A stretch of 64,000 bases of DNA from Strigops habroptila (Eukaryota > Chordata > Aves > Psittaciformes > Psittacidae): contig NC_044289.2 of assembly GCF_004027225.2 (NCBI RefSeq), positions 4,515,761 to 4,579,760 on the forward strand. Direction: 5' to 3'. The position numbers and the translations under genes were made by a program. Positions within the stretch are counted from its first letter, which is position 1; each line of letters opens with the position of its first letter. Below the pieces are notes generated by a model. The model worked only from the letters and a program-made list of their open reading frames with translations, had not been told where the DNA came from and made no database searches. Positions 1-9,700 of the stretch are shown one piece after another.

Positions 1-114
1 GCCCTGACTCATGTCCTTACCAAAAGTGAAATGACCAATAGGATTCTGAGGGAAGAAATAGCCGTTCTGGAGAGTGCGGCTTCAGAAAGGGACACAGACA
101 GGTTTCATCACCAG
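1..114 (+). CDS. CEP250: CEP250 internal exon (5' end cut by window)
   Basis: The frame is open from base 1 to CACCAG, followed by donor GTAGGC. It encodes 38 residues beginning ALTHVLTKSEMTNRILREE, a charged heptad-like segment consistent with coiled coil. It ends in phase 0, matching the next exon at 622. The exon may begin before the window. Confidence 0.65.
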
Positions 115-1559
115 GTAGGCACTGTGATTGATCATCAGCCAACTAAAACATATACGAAGGATTCTAATGATGTTTCCCATCAAGATATGGGAAAATATAT
201 TCCCATAAAATTATGACCTGTTTGGCCAGAAGAAGCCATGACTGCAGCTAGCAGGCTTGCCTGTCTGTATAGTCCCGGCCAGAGCCCATTCACCTGCTAG
301 AATGGTTTCTGTCCAGCCCAGAACTATTGAAAGAACTACGGAGCTTGCCGTTAAAAAGAACTCAAGTCCAAAAGTTGGGGGTGGGCACTTGGTCCTCTCC
401 TATCTAAGCAACCTTAGCCAACGTGTCATGGTTAGGACATGGCATGTGCCAAAAACCGTTGAAAGAAAATGTGTGTGGATTTCTCCAAAGTGATATGGAG
501 GAGGGCCCCTGGGAAGAGAGTTGGTTGTGTTGGGCTGCGGACCAGGAGGGGAAGAAGGGACTTAGCACCTTCTAAGCTTTGTGTGGCACCAGCTTGCATA
601 ATCTCCTCTCCGAATACCCAGCAGGCTGTAGCAGAAGGAGTGCAGCAATCGTGGCTCTTGGAGAAGAAGCTCCTGTCGCAGCGGCTGGAATGTCTGCAGC
701 AAGAAGTTGCAAGGCTGGAACTTGCCAACACTGAGATGAAGCAATTCAATGCTGAGCTCAAGAAGACTCTTGAGGAGGTAAAACAGGCTTTCACTGCCTA
801 TGCTAAGCCTCACGGTCCTCTGGAGCACAACACTTCTCCACAGACAGCACTCTGGAGTCCTCTACTTGTTTCCTTCCCTCTCCCACTTTCCCCTGTGACA
901 CACCCTTTCATGTTTTCGCTCTCTTCTGGCACCCCATTTATCTTCACAAATGCACATTCACTCCGGTACCACCCTTCTTACCCTGGCGTCCCCGGGGTGC
1001 ATGCCATACACACATGCTAGACTCTCTCGTGTCAGGAAGTGTTTCCTCTTGCTCTTTCTCATCCATAGTCTACACTGAATGCTTTTTGCCGCCAACATTT
1101 TCGCTCCAGACGTCCTTTTGGTCCTTGTTTGGTGGCAGGTTTCTGTGACCCTTTCTCCTGTCCAACGTGCAGGTGGAACGTGAACGGAGGAAACTGATGA
1201 GGTTACAGCGTGATCGGTCGCTGCCAGGTTCCAGTGGATCTTCCTTCCCCGAGTCTCACCAGCACAAGCTGCCTGCTTCTAGACAGGTGAGAACAGGGGC
1301 TGACTTGGTGGGAGGAGGCTCTGGCACATCCCAGTGGCAGCAGCCCCCCAGTACAGACCTAGTAGAAGTCGAATACAGATCTAGTAGAAGTCGAATACAG
1401 ACCTAGTAGAACTCGAATACAGACCACGGTCCTGGCCAAACTGGAGACCAAAAAGAAATCCTTGCGTTTTCTCCACAGGAGGAGTCCTATGCACACTGCA
1501 GTCATCAATTACCTAAATTGCAGAACCAGGGGAGGAGCAGGAAAGCTCTTGCTCCCTGA
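1..1559 (+). CDS. CEP250: CEP250 (C-NAP1) 3' end, partial, about four exons
   Basis: These are the C-terminal exons of a long coiled-coil protein that tethers the proximal ends of centrioles (centrosome cohesion). Exons are 1-114 (partial, phase 0, donor GTAGGC), 622-777 (acceptor after CCAG; 625 is an alternative), 1173-1286, and probably a terminal exon 1479-1559 ending in TGA. All junctions are phase 0. The peptide from exon 2 is rich in E, K, Q and L heptads (LEKKLLSQRLECLQQEVARL) and is followed by VERERRKL, which I recognise from the C-terminal region of vertebrate CEP250. The position immediately upstream of ERGIC3, in the same orientation, also fits CEP250 in vertebrates. Rootletin is the nearest alternative family but fits the neighbourhood less well. 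The first three exons are firm as exons; the terminal exon is inferred from its splice site, frame and nearby poly(A) signal. Confidence 0.75.
622..777 (+). CDS. CEP250: CEP250 coiled-coil exon
   Basis: The acceptor lies in AATACCCAG|CAG and the donor is GAGGAG|GTAAAA; the exon has 52 codons, phase 0 at both ends. The peptide contains SWLLEKKLLSQRLECLQQEV, the segment that most clearly identifies this gene as CEP250. A second AG three bases downstream (start 625) could serve as an alternative acceptor that drops one glutamine. Confidence 0.75.
1173..1286 (+). CDS. CEP250: CEP250 exon, end of coiled coil
   Basis: The acceptor is CAACGTGCAG and the donor is GACAG|GTGAGA; 38 codons, phase 0. 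It begins VERERRKLMRLQRDRSLPGS, where the coiled coil gives way to a serine- and proline-rich tail. This joins directly to the helical end of the preceding exon. Confidence 0.72.
1353..1424 (+). repeat. 22-bp tandem repeat, about three copies
   Basis: The unit ACAGACCTAGTAGAAGTCGA plus AT repeats at 1353, 1375 and 1397, with a partial fourth copy beginning at 1419. Copies differ by one or two bases. The array lies in the last CEP250 intron, 55 bases before the candidate terminal exon. Confidence 0.85.
1479..1559 (+). CDS. CEP250: Candidate CEP250 terminal exon
   Basis: A pyrimidine-rich tract and CCACAG acceptor open into 26 codons in the phase required by the preceding exon, starting EESYAHCSHQLPKLQN and ending in TGA at 1557-1559. 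A canonical AATAAA lies 150 bases downstream. The peptide does not resemble the mammalian CEP250 C-terminus as I recall it, so this could be a bird-specific tail, an alternative terminal exon, or a false exon. Confidence 0.4.
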   Translation, partial: EESYAHCSHQLPKLQNQGRSRKALAP

Positions 1560-1708
1560 GCAGCTGCAGCACCACGGGATTCCTGTCCTGTACCCTTCCC
1601 AGAACCATCTTCTTTTTTTCTGCGGGAAAGGGGGGTGGGTTTGTTCTCTTTAAATTTAGAAGTAGTTTACATGTGGACAGGGACTCTTGACTTTCATTTT
1701 TGTTTGTT

Positions 1709-1714
1709 AATAAA
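1709..1714 (+). promoter_or_regulatory. CEP250: Poly(A) signal, probable CEP250 3' end
   Basis: AATAAA lies 150 bases after the candidate CEP250 stop. The antisense CR1 fragment begins a few tens of bases beyond it, so the gene's 3' end and the repeat abut. Confidence 0.5.
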
Positions 1715-1739
1715 AGACGTTCTGCAATTGTTCAGTAGA

Positions 1740-2560
1740 GAGAAGCAAGTGGTCTTCTTTCCTGCTCTTCTTATAGAGACGTGTCTCGTTGGCCAACCTC
1801 CAATCCTCTGGGACCTGTCCACTAGACCAGGACTGCTGGCAGATGATGGAGAGCGGATTAGCAAGCTCCTCTGCCAGCTCCTTCAACACTCTTGGGTGGA
1901 ACCCATCCAGCCCCATAGATTTGTGTACGTCTAAGAGGAGCAGGAGGTCACTAACCATTTCTTCCTGGATTATGGGGACTTCAGTCAGCTCCTCATCTCT
2001 GCCATCTGGCTCAGGGGACCGAGTACCCTAAGGATGGCCGGAGTAACTATTAAAGACTGAGGCAATGGCATCAATAAGTACCTCAGCCTTTCTCTCATCC
2101 TCAGTCACTAGGTTTCTCCTAGTATCCAACAGAGAATGGAGTTTCTCCTTGGCCCTCCTTTTATTGCTAATATATTTGTAAAAGTACTTTTTATTATCTT
2201 TTATGGCAGTGGCCAGATTTAGTTCCATCTGCGCCTCCACCTTTCTGCCTACAGAACCTAACAACATCCTTGTGCTTCTCCTGGGGTGATAGTCCCTTCT
2301 TCCACAGGTGTCAGATTCTCTTTTTCCCTGAGTTCCAGCAATATCTCCCTGTTGAGCCAGGCTGGTCTGCTCCTTGCCGGTTGATTTTTGGCACATAGGG
2401 ACTGCCTGCTCCTGCACCTTGAGGGTTTCATTCTTGAAGAGCATCCAGCCTTCCTGGACCCCTTTGTCCTTCAGTAATGTTTCCCAAGGTGTTTCACCAA
2501 CCAGCGCCCTGAACAGGCCAAAGTCAGCCCTCTGGAAGTGTAAGGTGGAGCGTTTGGAAT
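1740..2560 (-). mobile_element. CR1 LINE fragment, ORF2 reverse transcriptase region
   Basis: Read on the minus strand, this encodes a piece of CR1 ORF2: the linker before the polymerase (KYFYKYISNKRRAKEKLHSL) followed by the start of the reverse transcriptase (GLDGFHPRVLKELAEELANP, then VPEDWRLAN). The reading frame is continuous across about 740 bases except for one stop codon at 2028-2030. It is truncated at both ends and lacks the endonuclease and the CR1 3' tail. CR1 is the dominant LINE of birds and reptiles, so this also supports the avian assignment. Confidence 0.9.
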
Positions 2561-2929
2561 TTTATTCTTGTTTTTAACACAAGCCGGTTTGCACTTGTTC
2601 AGTTGGCAGAAGGAAAGGGTAGGTAAATATGTGGCTTGGGAAAAGATTATACTAGATTTTTACTTGCACAAGTAAGCCATTGCAAGCTGCTGCGCGCTTT
2701 AGCCTCTGGAGTTCCTAGCCATTCCCTGCGAGGAGGGAGGGAAATGGAGGTGTTATCAAAATGTGGGGCTGTGTGTGTGAAAGAGCACCCGGCAGGGATG
2801 GAAGGTGCGGCAAGAGAGTGGCGTTCTTCCCTCCCTCCCTCCGAGCTCCAGCACCAGCCGCGCTGATGCTCTCCCGAGGGGATGTGCTTCAGCTCTGTGG
2901 CTGCTCGGCTGTTCTCCAAGGGGCGTTAG

Positions 2930-3720
2930 TAACGAGCCCCAGAGCCTTCGGAGGCGGCGGCGATGGACGGCTGATGGGCGGGAGGGCGTCGCGGGAAAGC
3001 CGCTTCGCCTCCGCCCCGGGCCCTGTCCCGCTGCCGGGACCCGGCGTCTCCCGGGTGTCCCTCAGAGGTCCGGGCCCGTCGGCAGCAGTCAGGAGCGGGC
3101 GAGCCGTCAGCGAGGCCCAACCGCTCCCTTCCCGACCCGGAGCTGCCCGGGACGCACGGCCTACCCCCGCCTGCTCCAGGCCGCGCTGCCCGTCGGGGCG
3201 GTGCCGGGGAAGGGGCGGCCCAGTCCCGGAAGGCGGGTTTGTTTCCGGGCCGCGCCATGGAGTCGCTGTGGCGGCTGAAGCGGTTCGATGCCTTCCCCAA
3301 GACGCTGGAAGACTTTCGGGTCAAGACGTGTGGCGGCGCGCTGGGTGAGCGGCGGGGGGCGGGTGAGCGGCGGGCCCGTGGGGAGCGTGCGGGCCGCGGC
3401 GGGGCTGACGGCGGTTCTGGTCTCGCCGGCAGTGACGGTGGTCAGCGGGCTCATCATGGTGGTGCTTTTCTTCTCGGAGCTGCAGTACTACCTCACCAAG
3501 GAGGTGAGTATCGGCGGTGGGGGGTGGCCGGCCCGGCGGGGCTGCCTCCTGCCCGCGGTGTCCCCGCGGAGAGGCGGCGCTGCGGGTGCCGTTCCCGGGA
3601 GCCCGGCGCCTCCTCCGGGCCGCCTGGGCAGCAGCTTCACCCGCCGCGGCTGTGCCGGGGGTTTCCTGTCCTCCCTCCTTCCCTTCCTCCCCGAGAGCCG
3701 CTGGCGCAGAGGTTGTCTTG
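2930..3720. promoter_or_regulatory. ERGIC3: CpG island over ERGIC3 5' end
   Basis: The stretch is very G+C rich and dense in CpG dinucleotides, unlike its flanks. It spans the ERGIC3 start codon (3257), exon 1, intron 1 and exon 2. It is the expected housekeeping-type promoter. No TATA box is evident and the transcription start cannot be placed from sequence alone. Long open frames here on both strands reflect composition, not genes. Confidence 0.85.
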
Positions 3721-6700
3721 TGGCCTCCTGTGATGAGTGTCTCACAACCTCTCCCGCTGCCTGCGCTGGCCACAGGCACGGCAAAGAGAGCGAGCAGGAC
3801 CCCTCGTCCCACCCCAGCGCTGAGGTTCCCAAAGGATGAGCTGTTGTAGGAGTCTCAGCAGTGGCAAGCGCTTGGCTGCAGCGGGAGGCAGCAGCTCGCG
3901 TGTCTCACAAATCCCGCGTCTTAAACGTCAGCTTGTGGGCCAGAGCCGTGGAGGGAAAGAGGCCCTTTGATTTGCTGCTGAGTGGAACAGGACTCTGTAT
4001 TTTTCCTTTGTTCTAGGTTCATCCGGAATTGTACGTGGACAAATCAAGGGGAGATAAACTGAAGATCAATCTCGATGTTATTTTTCCACATATGCCCTGT
4101 GCTTGTGAGTCAGACTTCTGAGTACTGGGGATGATTTTGGTACTTGCCGGGAGGCCCAGTGTGCCTGGGTGCTTCCGAGTGCTGCGCTGCTGCTTGGGCC
4201 ATGGGCAGGGAGGAACTGGTGATGCCTGTGGTTCCACCGAGGTTCCAGTCAGGCTGGGCACTTAAACCAGTGCTTCCTGTGAGGCAGTGCTATTTTTCTA
4301 GAAAACTCGAGAGCCTCCTTTGGAAGTTACTTGAGGAGGCGAAAGTTTTCTGTGATTGTTGTATTTCACTTCTGGCTGTAATGCCCTGCTTCTTGTTCTC
4401 TTGTAGTAATTCCTTTGGGTAATGCACTGGGCTCAATGTAATGAGTCTGACTTCCTTCTGACCACCCAAGTTGTATTACTGGTCTTTGCCTTCCTCACGT
4501 CTAAAAGGGTGTGGGAAAGCAAGAGAGGCTGGAAGGCTCTGCTGTTTTGTGCAGAGAAGCTGTCAGTCTGGCATGTTCTTGTCGCCCTTGCTGAAAGGTT
4601 GTGTCTTTTCACTGGTCAAAATGATTCTTCAGCCTGCCACAGGCCATAACAAATGTGTGGTCATCGACTGCTTTCCTTGCTCACTGGTTTCAGATCTGAG
4701 CATCGATGCCATGGACGTAGCAGGAGAGCAGCAGCTGGATGTAGAGCACAATCTGTTTAAGCAACGCTTGGATAAAGCTGGCAATCGTGTGACTCCAGAG
4801 GCCGAGAGACATGGTGAGATGCTGTTCTGCTGTGCTTGGATGGATGCTCTCGTAGTCTTCCCATCACTGTGTGCCTGTTTTGAGAACAAGTGACAACCAA
4901 AGAGCATTTAAATACCTCAAAGTCTTGCAGAGTTTGTAGCACACAAATCTATTAAAAAGGGGCAGATCAGACAAACTCCAGTTGTACTCGCTACTTGTGC
5001 GAGGCAAATCTTTGCGTAGTCCCTCTGAAATTACGACAAGGACTCGTGGATGCATTTCAGCTGCTGAGTGAATGGTCTTTTACAACAGGAAGTCCAGCTG
5101 CTGTTCTGGCAAACCTTGGCTGTGGTTGTGTCTTTAAATCACAGTGGGCTGACAAATGGGCCGACCTGGTTGGAGGAGAGAACCTCTCTCCAGGGAAGGC
5201 TCCAGTGACTGGACACTTGAGCCTAAACTTGCACCTTACTGCATTTACTTTGTGCATGTTAATGCACACCTGATAAATGTATTTTAGTTGCTTTATCAGT
5301 TACAAGTTGTAATATGTGGTCCTTGGTTACAGAAACCTCTCCTCTGTGTTATTTTCGTATTAGGACTCATCCTTGTCCTGCAATATAAACCAGAAACAAG
5401 TGTGGCCAAGTGCTACCATCTAACAGTAATACTGTCCTAGCGTTTCCTTTGCAAACATGAGCTCCTTTTCTGGGAGCTAGTGTGGTTCTGTGTAACAGCA
5501 TAAAGTGAATTAGTTGATCTCTATCACTCAGTTGAGCACAACAAGCGTACGAGATACCCTTTCTAGACATGCCTCATCACTCTGAATCCTCTTTTGTCTT
5601 AGAGCTGGGGAAAGAAGAAGAAAAAGTGTTTGATCCGAACTCTTTGGATGCCGATCGCTGCGAGAGCTGTTATGGGGCAGAGTCAGAGGACATTCGGTAA
5701 CCTCTACACCTTTTTGTATCTTCTTAGCACTTGAATTCATACTGTTATGTTGCATTTGTTTTCCAAATGTCTGTGTAGATATATGCAATTAAATTGTCCT
5801 GGGCACATGTTCAGAGAATGGTGAGAATTGTTGTGGCTTTGGTATGCCTTTGGAAGCTGCACTCCTGTTTGTGAAGAACATGCAGAGCTAGGTTGTCTAG
5901 TTCTTCGATATGCCTGTTTAAGGGCAGTGCAAGCTGCACAGACTTTGCAGTAGCACAAAGCTTGTATCTCAGCAAACTGTATGCTTTCTGGAGTTATTTT
6001 GTGTCCAGAGGGGAGAACCAAGAAGGAAACCTGTTTTTTCCTGTGACCAAGGTGTTTTCCAGAGGTAGAAAGGTAATGAAAAAAGTTTGCCATTAACCCT
6101 CCTTCCCATTTTGACAGTCTTAACCTAAAAAGAGAGCAAAGGAGGAGTAGAAGCAGGCAGATGCTTTATTCACATGGGGAAGTTCCAAACTTCTCAGAGC
6201 TGTGGGACACTGATGTTGGTTTTTTAGCACATTTCTTTGTCAAGGAGTGACTTGGCTGTCTCACTGGACAGGCAAAGCCTTCTTCAGACTCAAGCACTGC
6301 ATTAAACCAGCTTGCATCCTCATGCCAACATCTCAGTGCAACAAGAAGCTCGAGCTCCTTTAAGAGCACTGGGCCACCTTTCAAGGGCTGGTCCCTGATG
6401 TTTCCTTTATTGCTTTATTGAAGAAGAATCTGCCAAGGATTCAAAGTGATAAAGATGGTAAGATGGTGTTTGTGCTTTTGCAGGTGTTGTAACACTTGTG
6501 ACGATGTCAGAGAAGCCTACAGGCGGCGAGGCTGGGCCTTCAAGAACCCAGATAGCATAGAGCAGTGCAAGAGGGAAGGGTTTAGCCAGAAAATGCAAGA
6601 GCAGAAGAATGAGGGCTGCCAAGTGTATGGTTTCTTAGAGGTCAACAAGGTGAGACATGGGTTTTGCTGTGAACCTGCTGCATGATGGTGGAAAGGCAAG

Positions 6701-9700
6701 TTCCTCTCCTTCTCCAGCTGCAGGTGTTCCCAGGCCTGGAATGTAATTACCCCTGGGCTCAGCAGGTGCTTGTTCCCACGAATGGGTTCAGTAGGAGAGT
6801 CAGGAAAAGTGGTGGGAAGGGGCTCATCCTCTGGTTGGTTGTGTGGGCTGGCGGGAAGCACGCTGGCTGGAGAAGCTTCGCTTTTCCTACCGTCTAGCTT
6901 GTGAGTCTTGTTGCTGAGGTTTCTGGGGAGGAGAGGCAGCTTCTCTGAGGTTGGGCGTTCCCACCTGCCCTACTAGTCTTAAAACAGAGGTCACTGGTGG
7001 ATGCTGGCGATAACAGTAACCAACAACCTGTCAGCAGAGGTGCTGGAGAGAGCAAAGTTTTAGTTTAGTGCTTTATTTTTGCATGCAGCTTCTTTTTGTG
7101 GCTGTGTACATTGGATCACCGCTGCTTAACCCTGTGTTAAGGGTTTTTTACCCTGCTCACTCTCCTCACAGTTACTCTTTCAGCCCCTCTTCTGTGATAC
7201 TGTTTTGTGTTTCCTGCAGCAACAGTCAGTTCCCTCCTAGTAAATTCCTCCTCCTTCTTATTTTTATGTCTACTAAAATAATTTGCATAACCCAGTTATT
7301 TTCAACATCAGTATGTATTTATATATTTATAGATTCAGACCTTTTAATGAAAGATTACTCTTTCTTGCAGGTAGCTGGAAATTTTCACTTTGCACCAGGA
7401 AAGAGTTTCCAACAGTCTCATGTACATGGTAAAGTATTTTCTTTCCCTGTTTATTGGCCTTTAGCTCCAAGTGTACCTGACCTTTTTCTCTGAATTTCTT
7501 TGAATGCAGAACCATAAAATGGTTGGGTTGGAAGGGACTTTAAAGATCATCTAATTCCAACCCCCCTGCCATGGGGTTGCAATATCTTTGCATTGCTCTC
7601 CATAATAGTAAAGGACTGCTTCAGTGGGGAGGATGTTGTTGAATTGTAACAAAGGTTTACAACCATCATGGACAAATAGAAAGGTGGTTTCTGGAGGTGC
7701 TGCCACATGGGTGGGGAACAACTTGGAGGAGAATGAGAGACTGCCCAGAAACAGTCTCATTTGTTCTATAAAACTTTGCTGTTCTGCTGTAAACCAGCTT
7801 CAAGGAAGGTGTTCAATCCAGGACCTGAGTGTCAGTATCTCTGGAAGGGATATTTTGGAGGATGCCTCAGGAGAATTTTAAAGCAATTCAGAACTTTTAG
7901 GGTAAAATTTAAGTTACAAAGGACTTCCTCAAGTATATACATACACACACACAGAGTGTCCAGAATAATAGCAGTAGCTTATAGCATCATAGAATTATTT
8001 GGGTCAGAAGGGTCCTTTAAAGGTCATCTAGTCCAACCCCCCTTGAAAGGAGCAGGGACATCTTCAAGTAGATCAGGTTGCTCACAGCCCCTTACAGCCT
8101 GGCCTTGAATGTTTCCAGGGATGGGGCATCTACCACCTCTCTGGGCAACCTGTACCAGTGTTTCACTGCCCTCATTCCTTGTATCTAGTCTGAATCTACC
8201 CTCTTCTAGTTAAAGAACTAGAACTTGTCCTGCTGCTACAGGTCCTATTAAAAGGTCACACCCTCTGGATGTGACCATCCAGCCAATTCCTCATTCACTG
8301 AATAGTCCACCCTCCAAATCCATATCTTTCCAAGTTAGAGAGAAAGATGTTGTGGGGACTGTGTCAAAGGTTTTACAGTAGTTGAAATAGTTGACATCAG
8401 TAGCTCTCCCCTTGTCTGCTGATATAGTCACTTCACTGTAGAAGGCCACTAGGTTGGTCAGGCAGGACTTGCCCTTGGTGAAGCCATGCTGGCTGTCTCA
8501 CATCACCTCCCTGTCCTTCACGTGCCTTAACATAGCTTCTAGAAAGATCTGATCCATGACTTTCTCAGGCAGAGTGGTGAGGCAGCTATGCAAGCCAATT
8601 CCCTCAGGATACTGGGATGCATTTTATCAGGTCCCATAGACAAAATGCAATGTTCAGGTTCCTCAGGTGGTCATGAACATGATCTTCTCTTACAGTGGGA
8701 GGGACTTTGCTCCCTTATGTCTTTGCTCCCTTATATCTTTAGCAAGGACTTGATAGAAAATATTTGTGGTTTAATGGAATGTTTGCAGTTACCTTGATCA
8801 GGTTTTTGAAGTGTGACATTACATTTAATGTTTTGAATGCTGAGTGTCAAAAGGACATACAGTCTTTGACTGAAGACTGGTTGTCATTTTTTAGGTCCCT
8901 TGGTATCTTCTCACTGGTAATCAAGAGCAAGTGACACGAATTCTTTTTTTCCTGCAGACACTGCAGCCTCTTTCTCTGTTCCTTTCCTGGAGGAACACTG
9001 GTTTCCCCACTGGTTGTGGGGCTGCTACTATTGCACAGGCCTTCTACAGATATCGCTTCCTCATCTGAGCTCTTCTCCTGCCCATCAAATAGTGTGGTAC
9101 TCGATCCCCATCAGTCAAGGATACTATTTTGGTGTGGAAGAGATCCAGATCCCCTGGTAGATCACCTGTACATTATTCCTTCCACAGAGGGTGTTTGTGT
9201 GAGCTCATTCTAACTTCTGACCCAGAGTGGTGTCTGCCAGGGAATAAATCATTTTCATCCCCAAACTGGATACTGGAGGATGAGATTCTTATTTCATCCT
9301 CAGCGTTGCTCAGGACTTTGATGCTGGTAAGCTGCTTTCAGTGTTTCAGTGTCTCGATGCTTGAAAGATGCAAAGTCTCATCCATTCCTGTGCAGGTGGA
9401 CAAAGTGCTTTCAAGTTACATCAAGTCTGTTTTGGAGACCACAGATGTGATGTTTCCATTTGTCACTGCACTATAATCCACCAGAACTCAAGTCATAGCA
9501 GTTGTTTGGAATGCCTAGCCCTTTTCAAGCAGCCATCTGGAGGCTCTCCATACATTACAGACTTCTCCAAACCAAAACTCATGCTGTTGTAGAAGCACCA
9601 CCACAGATATAGCGTGTGGCAAAGGGGATTGAAATTGCTGTGTGAAGGATTCAGAAGCCCAAATGTGAAGAGGTGTAAGACTATGAGTTATTGGTTAGTC

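Noticed and set aside
2761-3849. Several long open frames on both strands around the ERGIC3 first exon
   Set aside because: They arise from the low stop-codon frequency of the CpG island. Only 3257-3344 and 3433-3503 have correct splice sites and family similarity.
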